Assembly: GCA_001797815.1 (NCBI GenBank)
Contig: MGQK01000071.1
Location: 33,223-50,153 of the forward strand
Source of the DNA: Deltaproteobacteria bacterium RBG_13_61_14
GTDB lineage: Bacteria > RBG-13-61-14
DNA length: 16,931 nt
Direction of reading: 5' to 3'
This document shows, one piece after another, positions 1 through 5,731 of the stretch. Position 1 is the first letter of the stretch. Each line of letters starts with the position of its first letter. The position numbers and the translations under genes were made by a program. The notes under the pieces are model-generated. The model was not told the origin of the DNA and did not search any database. It saw only the letters and a list, made by a program, of their open reading frames with translations.

Positions 1-762
1 CAGGACCGGCTTCACCTCTTTCACCTCCGCGGCCGGCTCGGCCACCATGGGCTCCAGCACTTGGGTCAGGCTCGGCTTTTGCGGGTCGGCCATGGGCACC
101 TCCACCGAGACCTTCACCCCCTGCTTGCCCTCGGGCAAATCCACGATCCCTTCCACCTTGGTCTCGCCGGCCCCGGTCACGAACTGATCCAACTTCTTCT
201 CGTCCAGCTTCGAGTCCGGCTTCTTGAGCTCATCACCCACGCTCGCGCCGTTGGTCGGCTTCAGATCCTTGATCTCCTGGTCGAGCACGGCCCGGGCGTG
301 CTGCTGGCCCTTTTGCTTGGCGTCCTCGATCTCCGCCGGGCTGTCCACCACCACCACCGAGGTGGCTTTGACATAGCCGTCCTGGTAAGTGACCTGGCCC
401 TGGAAAGCGGGATCGAGCCGGTATTGGTCGAGCGAGGTCTGCGCCGGCTGGCCCCACATGAACTGGATCGCCTTGCGCTCGTCGCCCAGGAGGCGCACGA
501 TCTCGGCCCGCTCCGCCGCAATCTCGGCCTGGATCTCCTTCCGGCGCTCCGCCCATTCCGCCTGGGTCTCGGCCCGCAACTGGCCAAAGTCCTCCGGCAC
601 CTCATTCGGGTTGAGCAGCATCTCCCGCTTGCGCTCCTCATCAATCTTGCCCTTGGACTTCTTGGCCCTCCCCTGGCTCGGACCGCTCACTCCCCAAGCG
701 ATCCCGACCGCGATCACCACACCCAGCCAGGCCCCCTGCCGAATCGCAATTTTCGTGTTCAT
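1..762 (-). CDS. Secreted/membrane-anchored coiled-coil protein of unknown function, partial (C-terminus beyond window)
   Basis: Open from the ATG at 762 to the window edge: 254 codons, no stop, so the C-terminus is missing. Residues 1-34 look like a signal peptide or N-terminal anchor: basic start, hydrophobic core WLGVVIAVGIAWGV at about 12-25, then polar. Residues 40-100 are rich in Glu, Arg, Lys, Ala and Gln (AERRKEIQAEIAAERAEIV) and should form a long helix or coiled coil. Residues 115-140 look beta-like (FQGQVTYQDGYVKATSVVVV). A second charged helical stretch covers 141-168, then a Lys/Asp/Glu/Pro-rich tail. I do not recognise a family. The start is supported by the signal-like N-terminus and by a promoter ending 8 bases upstream (771-799). 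There is no Shine-Dalgarno sequence, which suggests a leaderless mRNA. The product probably works in the cell envelope or periplasm; this is inferred from the N-terminus only. GC-rich codon use matches the neighbours. Confidence 0.75.
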   Translation of the reverse strand, partial: MNTKIAIRQGAWLGVVIAVGIAWGVSGPSQGRAKKSKGKIDEERKREMLLNPNEVPEDFGQLRAETQAEWAERRKEIQAEIAAERAEIVRLLGDERKAIQFMWGQPAQTSLDQYRLDPAFQGQVTYQDGYVKATSVVVVDSPAEIEDAKQKGQQHARAVLDQEIKDLKPTNGASVGDELKKPDSKLDEKKLDQFVTGAGETKVEGIVDLPEGKQGVKVSVEVPMADPQKPSLTQVLEPMVAEPAAEVKEVKPVL

Positions 763-770
763 GGCTGGCT

Positions 771-799
771 ATTATAGGGCAGAAACCCTGCCAATTCAA
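771..799 (-). promoter_or_regulatory. Predicted sigma70-type promoter of the secreted coiled-coil gene
   Basis: Read on the minus strand: -35 TTGAAT (plus positions 794-799), a 17-base spacer, and a perfect -10 TATAAT (771-776). Only 8 bases separate the -10 box from the ATG at 762, so transcription should start within about two bases of the start codon. No ribosome binding site fits in the gap. Confidence 0.6.
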
Positions 800-890
800 T
801 GCGACCAAGCCCTGATCCTCTTGACCTTTTTCTTGAAGCCTTGGCTCAACCCTAACCCGGTCGAGCCGGAACCAAAGACCAGATCAAGAG

Positions 891-1101
891 TTTCACGCAA
901 AGACGCCAAGCCGCAAAAGGCTCAAATCCTCGGATCGAAGTCAATCCTTCTCGCTTCCCTTCGTCTTTCTTCCCGCCACTTGCACTTGGCCGCCAAGCAG
1001 CCAAGACGCCAAGAGGCAACCCTTTGCGGCTTAAGGTTCTTGGCGTCAAAGTCTTCCCTCTGGCTCTTGACCCTGGCGGCTTTGCGCCTTGGCGTGAAAC
1101 C
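891..1101. repeat. Inverted array of CGCCAAG-type dispersed repeats
   Basis: The left end (891-914) starts TTTCACGCAAAGACGCCAAG. The right end (about 1078-1101), read on the minus strand, starts TTTCACGCCAAGGCGCAAAG, so the outer ends are inverted copies. Inside is a second, perfect inverted pair: GACGCCAAGA (1005-1014) and TCTTGGCGTC (1038-1047). More partial copies of CCAAG/CGCAAAG words lie between. Similar words occur as dispersed intergenic repeats in many environmental bacterial genomes (from memory, not searched). No transposase or target-site duplication is visible. Confidence 0.7.
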
Positions 1102-1188
1102 TCTTCTTTACATTCCGGCATAAAATCATGACCACTTTGGCAACAATTTCAGCCGTAAGCGCCTAAAAACTAAACCTGCCTGCCATTG

Positions 1189-1217
1189 GCCACCATGACA
1201 CCTTGCCACCCTGACCC
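1189..1217 (-). repeat. GGTGTCAGG-type dispersed word, copy 1
   Basis: Read on the minus strand it contains GGGTCAGGGTGGCAAGG followed by TGTCATGGTGGC. It matches words at 14292-14317 (plus) and, more weakly, 8519-8535 (plus). Function unknown. All three copies are intergenic. Confidence 0.5.
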
Positions 1218-1221
1218 AAAC

Positions 1222-1380
1222 AAATTGCCCTTGCCCTCCCTCATTTTTTCGTGAACCGGGGGTAGGGGCGCGATTTATCGCGCCCTTGCCGGGAGGTGGG
1301 CGCAATCAATTGCGCCCCTACGAAGACCGAAAATACGCGGCGCGGTCACAAACTGAGGGAGGGCAAGAAAAATTGCCTCA
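1222..1380. repeat. Composite nested inverted-repeat element, copy 1
   Basis: The core (1262-1321) begins GTAGGGGCGC and ends with its inverse GCGCCCCTAC. It contains two perfect 9-bp hairpins with 2-base loops: GGGCGCGAT/ATCGCGCCC (1266-1285) and GGGCGCAAT/ATTGCGCCC (1298-1317). The core is enclosed by a perfect 14-bp outer inverted repeat, CTTGCCCTCCCTCA (1230-1243) and TGAGGGAGGGCAAG (1354-1367). The right edge reads AAAAATTGCCTCAT. A second copy in reverse orientation lies at 16083-16267, with the two hairpin types in swapped order as expected for inversion. The element ends just before the HIT promoter. Confidence 0.8.
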
Positions 1381-1409
1381 TTGACAGAGATGGAGGCTTG
1401 GCCTAATTT
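1381..1409 (+). promoter_or_regulatory. Predicted sigma70-type promoter of the HIT gene
   Basis: Perfect -35 TTGACA (1381-1386), 17-base spacer, -10 TAATTT (1404-1409). The expected start near 1416 leaves a leader of about 29 bases that contains the Shine-Dalgarno sequence GGAGGTGA (1433-1440). The -35 box directly abuts the right edge of the composite repeat element. Confidence 0.65.
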
Positions 1410-1444
1410 AGGAGGCAACACTTGTTAAGCTCGGAGGTGAGGTC

Positions 1445-1792
1445 ATGGCGGATTGCCTTTTCTGCAAGATCATTGGCAAGGAGATTCCGGCGGAGATCGT
1501 GTTCGAGGACGACCGGGCGGTGGCGTTCAAGGACATCCACCCGATCGCGCCCCTTCATGTGCTGGTGGTTCCCCGGGAGCACATCCCCACCACCAACGAG
1601 GTGGACGACTCCAACTGCGCGCTGGTCGGCCACATCTTTGAGGTGGCCGCCCAGGTGGCCCGAAAGGCCGGCTTTGCCGAGAGCGGCTACCGCTGCATCC
1701 TCAACACCAACCGCGACGCCGGCCAGGAGGTCTTCCACGTCCACATGCACGTGCTCGGGGGCAAGCGCCTCGGCCCCATGCTCTCCCGATGA
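1445..1792 (+). CDS. HIT-family (histidine triad) nucleotide-binding hydrolase, HINT-like
   Basis: A 115-residue protein, the usual size for a single HIT domain. The N-terminus DCLFCKIIGKEIPAEIVFED is the standard opening of the HINT/PKCI branch. The histidine triad is H98-V-H100-M-H102 followed by VLGGK. In this family the middle His (H100) is the catalytic nucleophile that forms a nucleotidyl intermediate. C4 and C7, with H46 and H98, match the zinc-site pattern of many bacterial members. Known HINT proteins hydrolyse purine nucleoside phosphoramidates and related adenylates in the cytoplasm; the exact substrate here cannot be read from sequence. The start is fixed by the strong Shine-Dalgarno sequence GGAGGTGA (1433-1440), four bases from the ATG. 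The gene appears monocistronic: it has its own promoter and is followed by a convergent gene with a hairpin repeat between them. Confidence 0.95.
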   Translation: MADCLFCKIIGKEIPAEIVFEDDRAVAFKDIHPIAPLHVLVVPREHIPTTNEVDDSNCALVGHIFEVAAQVARKAGFAESGYRCILNTNRDAGQEVFHVHMHVLGGKRLGPMLSR

Positions 1793-1795
1793 AGA

Positions 1796-1897
1796 GGCGT
1801 TAGGCATTAGGCTTTAGACATTAGACTTAAAATAATTCGGAGTGAATTGCAGATCTGAAATTTCCGGTCTAAAGCCTAAAGTCTAACGCCTAAAGCC
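1796..1897. repeat. TTAGGCTTTAGAC-type inverted repeat at convergent junction, copy A
   Basis: The left arm (1796-1828) contains GGCGTTAGGCATTAGGC and TTTAGACATTAGAC. The right arm (1866-1897) is its near inverse, with GTCTAAAGCCTAAAG and TCTAACGCC. The arms can fold into a long imperfect hairpin with an AT-rich loop of about 37 bases. It fills the whole space between the convergent HIT and acyltransferase stop codons, so it could act as a two-way terminator. A related structure occupies 14793-14914. Confidence 0.7.
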
Positions 1898-1902
1898 TTT
1901 CT

Positions 1903-2562
1903 TCAAGAGGCCCGGTCGCGGTCGGCAATGGGCCGGATAATTTTGGCCGGGACCCCGGCGGCGAGGACGTGATCGGGAAGGTCCTTGGTGACCACGCTGC
2001 CGGAAGCGACGATGGTGTGCGAGCCGATGGTGACGCCGGCCACGATGGTGGCGCCGGCGCCGACCCAGACGTAGTCGCCCAGGGTCACCGGTTTCACCCG
2101 CATCGGCTCGGTGTTGGAGAGGTCGTGGAGGTCGGAGTCGAGCACGGTCACGTTCCAGGCGAGCAAGGTTTTTCTTCCGAGGGTGATCCGCTCGCGGGCG
2201 GTGAGCACACAGCCGTTGAACATGCAGTCCGGCCCGATCTCGATCCGGGCGTTCTCGAAGGTGGTGAGCACGTTGGCGCAATACTTGGAGCGGAACCAGG
2301 CCCGCTCGCCGATCAATATCTCCGAGCCGGGCGCGGTATCGAGCAGGAGCACCTGGGGCCCGCGCTCGACGCCGGAGCCGGCCGCGAACTTCACCCGGCC
2401 GGAGCCCTGGTAGCAAAGACACCCGGCCCAGATGTCGCAGCCGGGGGCGATGCTCACCCGGTCGCGGAGCCCGCGCCGGAGCCGCCACAGCCGGGCCCGG
2501 TTCCACCAATACAGCGTCCGCAGATACCAGAGGTCGCGGTTGAAAAAAGCGTTTGAAGACAT
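1903..2562 (-). CDS. Left-handed beta-helix (hexapeptide repeat) acyltransferase, WbbJ/maltose O-acetyltransferase type
   Basis: 219 residues. The C-terminal two thirds are hexapeptide-repeat turns (IEIGPDCMFNGCVL, ITLGRKTLLAWNVTV, VTLGDYVWVGAGATIVAGVTIGSHTIVASGSVVTKD) ending in VLAAGVPAKIIRPI, the standard end of this family. D142-S-D144-L-H146 fits the motif that carries the catalytic His in maltose/galactoside O-acetyltransferase relatives. Such enzymes move an acetyl or other acyl group from CoA to a hydroxyl of a sugar or glycan precursor, often in surface polysaccharide synthesis. The acceptor is unknown and no other glycan genes are nearby. An in-frame stop lies three codons upstream of the ATG at 2562, so this is the first possible ATG start; the Shine-Dalgarno sequence is weak. 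The residues before the helix (basic/aromatic 1-35) are less conserved in character. The gene is divergent from the DNA methyltransferase and convergent with the HIT gene. Confidence 0.9.
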   Translation of the reverse strand: MSSNAFFNRDLWYLRTLYWWNRARLWRLRRGLRDRVSIAPGCDIWAGCLCYQGSGRVKFAAGSGVERGPQVLLLDTAPGSEILIGERAWFRSKYCANVLTTFENARIEIGPDCMFNGCVLTARERITLGRKTLLAWNVTVLDSDLHDLSNTEPMRVKPVTLGDYVWVGAGATIVAGVTIGSHTIVASGSVVTKDLPDHVLAAGVPAKIIRPIADRDRAS

Positions 2563-2639
2563 TTGCGCACCATGCTAGCATAATTCTCTCCCGGAGCCGA
2601 AAAGCATGCGCCGGATCGTGCCAATCCCCTGCGAGTGTT

Positions 2640-2657
2640 GCGGGTGCCCCCACCCGC
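2640..2657 (+). other. Perfect hairpin in the leader of the DNA methyltransferase gene
   Basis: GCGGGTG (2640-2646), a CCCC loop, then CACCCGC (2651-2657): a 7-bp GC-rich stem ending 6 bases before the Shine-Dalgarno GGAG (2664-2667). It has no T-run, so it is not a typical terminator. It could affect translation initiation or be a short palindromic repeat. Confidence 0.45.
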
Positions 2658-2673
2658 AGGTCTGGAGCAGTGA

Positions 2674-3744
2674 ATGATGCGCCAGCTCGAGCTAACTCTC
2701 GTCCCTCGCCCGCATCCGGCGCTCTTCCCCTCCACCCGCTACCAGGGAAGCAAGCGCAAACTTTTGCCCTGGATCGCCTCGCACCTGCGAGAGCTGCGCT
2801 TCGACACCGCGCTCGATGCCATGTCCGGCACCGCCGCGGTCGCTTACCTCCTCAAGCAAATGGGAAAGCAGGTCGTGGCCAACGACCGGCTTTTCGCCAA
2901 TGCCGAGATCGCCCGCGCCTTGATCGAAAACCCGGGCGAGCGGCTCTGCGAAGAGGACATCGAAAAGGCCATGCAGCCGCGGCCCGGTGTTCTCTACTCC
3001 CGCTTTATCGAGGAGACCTTTGCCGGGATCTATTTCACGGACGAGGAGAACCGCTGGCTGGACGTGGTCGCGCAAAACCTGTCGCGGCTCCGCCACCCTT
3101 ATCGCCGGGCCTTGCTCCGCTTCGCCCTGTTCCAGTCCTGCCTGGCCAAGCGGCCTTACAACCTCTTCCACCGCAAGAACCTGGACCTGCGCCTGCGGGA
3201 GGTCAAACGCGGCTTTGGCAACAAGGCCGCCTGGGACCGGCCCTTTCCCGACCACTTCCGCGGCTTTGCCCGCGAGGCCAACGCGGCCGTGTTCGACAAC
3301 AGCCGTGAAAACCGCGCCCTTTGCGGCGACGCCTTGGAGGCGCCCGGCCGCTTTGACCTGGTCTATCTCGACCCGCCTTATCTCCGCCGCGACGGCAGCG
3401 GCGCCGATTACCCCGGCTTCTACCATTTCCTGGAAGGGATCTGCGATTACTCGCGCTGGTCCGAGCGCCTGGATCGAGCCAGCCCCCATCTCCGGCTGAA
3501 ACCGGAACCCGACCCCTGGCTGAACGCGAGCCAAGCGCGGCCGGCCTTTCGCCGCCTGATCGAGCGGTTTGCGGAAAGCATCCTGGTGGTCTCCTTTCGG
3601 AGCGATGGGATCCCTGCGGAGGAAGAAATTGCGGCCATGCTCCGGGACGCGGGCAAGAAAGTGAAGGTGCTTCGCCAGGCCCCAAGGCCCTATGCCCTGA
3701 GCCGGAACCGCGACTCTTGCGAACTGCTCTTCGTTGCCAAATAA
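2674..3744 (+). CDS. D12-class N6-adenine DNA methyltransferase (Dam-like)
   Basis: 356 residues with the motifs of the D12/alpha-class amino-methyltransferases in order: motif X R22-Y-Q-G-S-K-R-K-L-L-P, the AdoMet-binding motif I D48-A-M-S-G-T-A, and the catalytic motif IV D233-P-P-Y236. The stretch SCLAKRPYNLFHRKNL (about 155-170) is also typical of this group. The enzyme should methylate adenine at N6 in a short DNA sequence using S-adenosylmethionine. The target-recognition region (about 165-225) does not reveal the site to me. ATG codons lie at 2674 and 2677; GGAG at 2664-2667 favours the first. No restriction endonuclease lies next to it, so it is either solitary or a remnant of a restriction-modification system. 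It is followed after 11 bases by the alpha/beta hydrolase, probably in one transcript. Base composition matches the neighbours. Confidence 0.92.
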   Translation: MMRQLELTLVPRPHPALFPSTRYQGSKRKLLPWIASHLRELRFDTALDAMSGTAAVAYLLKQMGKQVVANDRLFANAEIARALIENPGERLCEEDIEKAMQPRPGVLYSRFIEETFAGIYFTDEENRWLDVVAQNLSRLRHPYRRALLRFALFQSCLAKRPYNLFHRKNLDLRLREVKRGFGNKAAWDRPFPDHFRGFAREANAAVFDNSRENRALCGDALEAPGRFDLVYLDPPYLRRDGSGADYPGFYHFLEGICDYSRWSERLDRASPHLRLKPEPDPWLNASQARPAFRRLIERFAESILVVSFRSDGIPAEEEIAAMLRDAGKKVKVLRQAPRPYALSRNRDSCELLFVAK

Positions 3745-3755
3745 GGAGGGTTAAG

Positions 3756-4673
3756 ATGAACGATACCGAATTAAGGAAGTATCTGGAGAAGCTGGCCAGG
3801 ACGCGCGGGATTCCTTTCCAATTCGACCGTTTCCAATCCGACGCCGTCGTTTCCGACGGGCTCAAGCTCAACCTGGATATCATCGAAGTGGATCGCGGCC
3901 GGCCGGTGGTGGTGTTTGTGCCGGGGACAAGCGTTTATTCGCTGCTCTACTCGGAATTCCTGTTGGCGCTCGCCGACCGGGGCTACAATATCGTCGGAAG
4001 CGATCCGCGCGGGCATGGGAGGAGCGAGGGCGCGCCCGGCAGTTACACCGTCGCCGAGCTAGTGACCGACACGCGCGCCGCGGTGGGATACGCGAGGAAG
4101 CGTTTTAATGACCAAATTGCCGTCGTAGGTTCGAGCCAGGGCGGGATCGTGGCTTTTTATGTCGCGGCGACCGAGGAAAAGCTGGCCGGGGTCGTTTGCC
4201 ACAACGTCGCCGACCTCTGCGACCCGGCGAGCGTCAAGCTGACCCGGAATCCGGCTCTCAGCCGCTTGATGAAGCCTCTCTTGCCAATTTTTGCCTCGCT
4301 CGCGCCGGAATTAAAAATTCCCATCTCCCTCTACCTGGACCTCGAAGCCGAACCTATGCGCGGATTCGGCAACGCCAAAGTTTTCCTGGATCAGGACCCC
4401 CTGGCCTACAAATCCATCCGATTGAAAGGCATGGCCTCGCTGGCCTCGGAAAAGCTGCCTCGCCCGGTCGAGCAAATCACCACCCCCGTCCAAATCCTCC
4501 ACGCCGGCCGCGATAACATCTTCCCCCAGGACTACGTGGAATACATCTACAATAGGCTCACGTGCAAAAAATCTCTGAAAATCTATCCCGACCTGCCCCA
4601 CCTCATCCTGACCGAGCACGTGGATATCGTTGTTCCCGACGTGGCGAAATGGCTTGAGGAGATTTTCAAGTGA
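3756..4673 (+). CDS. Alpha/beta-fold hydrolase
   Basis: 305 residues with a complete alpha/beta-hydrolase core. The oxyanion-side motif VPGTSVYS is at 55-62, followed by DPRGHGRSEG (83-92). The nucleophile elbow is G125-S-S127-Q-G129 (Ser127). The likely acid is D253 in LHAGRDNIFP and the likely catalytic His is H282 in DLPHLILTEH. This layout resembles monoacylglycerol lipase or lysophospholipase-type serine hydrolases, but the substrate is unknown. There is no signal peptide, so it is probably cytoplasmic. The frame stays open 13 codons further upstream into the methyltransferase gene; I chose the ATG at 3756 because AAGGAGGG (3743-3750) sits 5 bases before it. The tight spacing to the methyltransferase (11 bases) and to the peptidase (35 bases) indicates one operon. 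Confidence 0.9.
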   Translation: MNDTELRKYLEKLARTRGIPFQFDRFQSDAVVSDGLKLNLDIIEVDRGRPVVVFVPGTSVYSLLYSEFLLALADRGYNIVGSDPRGHGRSEGAPGSYTVAELVTDTRAAVGYARKRFNDQIAVVGSSQGGIVAFYVAATEEKLAGVVCHNVADLCDPASVKLTRNPALSRLMKPLLPIFASLAPELKIPISLYLDLEAEPMRGFGNAKVFLDQDPLAYKSIRLKGMASLASEKLPRPVEQITTPVQILHAGRDNIFPQDYVEYIYNRLTCKKSLKIYPDLPHLILTEHVDIVVPDVAKWLEEIFK

Positions 4674-4708
4674 GAGAGCAGGATGCCCGCGCCGGAGGTG
4701 AGCGGAGA

Positions 4709-5674
4709 ATGAACGGGACCTTAACCGATGTGGCCGGGATCAAGGTCGGCCATTATTCGGATGTTGAGCACGGGACCGGCGTGACCGTGGTTTTGACCGA
4801 GGCGGGCGCGGTAGCCGGGGTGGACGTGTGCGGGACCGCGACCGGCTCGCGCGAGTTCCTGACGCTCGACCCCCAGCACTCGGCCAAGGTCATCCACGGG
4901 CTCTGCCTGGCCGGCGGCTCGGCTTTCGGGCTGGCCGCGGCGGACGGGGTGATGAAGTTCCTGGAAGAGCGCGGCATCGGTTACCAGACCAGCGTGGCGC
5001 TCGTCCCGATCGTTCCGGCCGCGATCATTTTCGACCTCAGCTTCAAGGACCCGAAGGTGCGGCCGGACGCGGGCATGGGCTACCGGGCCTGCCTGAGCGC
5101 GAGCGCCGGCCCGGTGGAGGAAGGCAGCGTGGGCGTAGGGACCGGCGCGACGGTGGGGAAGCTTTTCGGCCCGGCCTGGGCCATGAAGTCGGGGGTCGGA
5201 TGCGCCGGCCGCGTCTCCGGATCGGGAGTGACCGTGGCGGCGCTGGCGGTGGTCAACAACTTCGGGGACGTGTTGGATCGCCGGACCGGGAAGATCCTGG
5301 CCGGCTGCCGCAACCCCCAGACCGGAGAGTTCCTGGACGTGGCCCGGCGCATCGCCGAGATGAAAGAGTTGCCCGAGGCGCTCGTCCAGCGCGGCACCAA
5401 CCTGGTAGTGGTGGCCACCGATGCCCAGCTCACCAAGCCGCAGGCCTCCAAGGTGGCGCGCATGGCCACCGCGGGCATGGACCGGACCCTGTCGCCGGCG
5501 CACGCCACCTTTGACGGCGACGTGACCTTTTGCCTTTCGCTCGGCACCCGGCCGGGCGAAGTGAACCAGCTCGGGGTGCTCGCGGCCGAGGCGGTGGCCG
5601 AGGCCATTAACCGGGCGGTGGAGAAGGCCGACGGGCTGGGAGTGTTGCCGGCCGGCAAGGATCTGCCTTCCTGA
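4709..5674 (+). CDS. P1 family peptidase (DmpA/NylC-like, Ntn-type aminopeptidase fold)
   Basis: 321 residues. LTDVAGIKVGHYSD at the N-terminus, CGTATGSREFLTLDP (41-55), HGLCLAGGSAFGLAAADGVM (63-82) and VGTGATVGK (143-151) are signature stretches of the DmpA/L-aminopeptidase and nylon-oligomer hydrolase family. Known members are made as one chain, cut themselves once, and use the new N-terminal Ser or Thr as nucleophile; they hydrolyse amides such as N-terminal amino-acid amides, beta-aminopeptides or 6-aminohexanoate oligomers. The segment around the expected cleavage site reads SPAHATFDGD (262-271); see findings for the odd placement of Thr267. The substrate is unknown. The ATG at 4709 is preferred over an upstream in-frame GTG (4670, overlapping the hydrolase stop) because GGAGGTGA (4694-4701) sits 7 bases before it. 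Likely co-transcribed with the upstream hydrolase. Confidence 0.92.
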   Translation: MNGTLTDVAGIKVGHYSDVEHGTGVTVVLTEAGAVAGVDVCGTATGSREFLTLDPQHSAKVIHGLCLAGGSAFGLAAADGVMKFLEERGIGYQTSVALVPIVPAAIIFDLSFKDPKVRPDAGMGYRACLSASAGPVEEGSVGVGTGATVGKLFGPAWAMKSGVGCAGRVSGSGVTVAALAVVNNFGDVLDRRTGKILAGCRNPQTGEFLDVARRIAEMKELPEALVQRGTNLVVVATDAQLTKPQASKVARMATAGMDRTLSPAHATFDGDVTFCLSLGTRPGEVNQLGVLAAEAVAEAINRAVEKADGLGVLPAGKDLPS

Positions 5675-5731
5675 ATTGGGCATGAAGACAATCCGGCCCA
5701 CCGCGGCCGCAACCTGAAAAGGAGAAAACCC

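Larger units (their letters stand above)
763..1444. other. Gene-free stretch made mostly of dispersed repeats
   Basis: This 680-base gap separates the divergent secreted-protein and HIT genes. In order it holds the promoter of the leftward gene (771-799), an array of CGCCAAG-type repeats (891-1101), one GGTGTCAGG-type word (1189-1217), a composite nested inverted-repeat element (about 1222-1380) and the promoter and Shine-Dalgarno sequence of the HIT gene (1381-1440). The open frames crossing it consist of repeat sequence and show no recognisable protein. I found no tRNA-like or other RNA structure apart from the hairpins listed. Confidence 0.7.

Noticed and set aside
61-777. 238-codon plus-strand frame rich in His, Leu and Arg
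   Set aside because: It is the opposite strand of the secreted coiled-coil gene, which has a signal-like N-terminus, promoter and sensible composition. The plus frame shows none of these.
852-1121. 89-codon open frame on the minus strand with AAWRLCVKLL-type text
   Set aside because: It is translated from the CGCCAAG/CGCAAAG repeat array. Stretches like this appear wherever these repeats occur and have no protein features.
763-1444. CRISPR array
   Set aside because: The repeats are short, varied and inverted, with no regular spacing or unique spacers.
4670-4708. GTG start for the peptidase overlapping the hydrolase stop codon
   Set aside because: It would suggest translational coupling, but the ATG at 4709 has a strong Shine-Dalgarno sequence at the right distance and begins the family's normal N-terminus.
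2563-5731. Complete restriction-modification system around the methyltransferase
   Set aside because: The neighbours are an acyltransferase, a serine hydrolase and a P1 peptidase. None has nuclease motifs.
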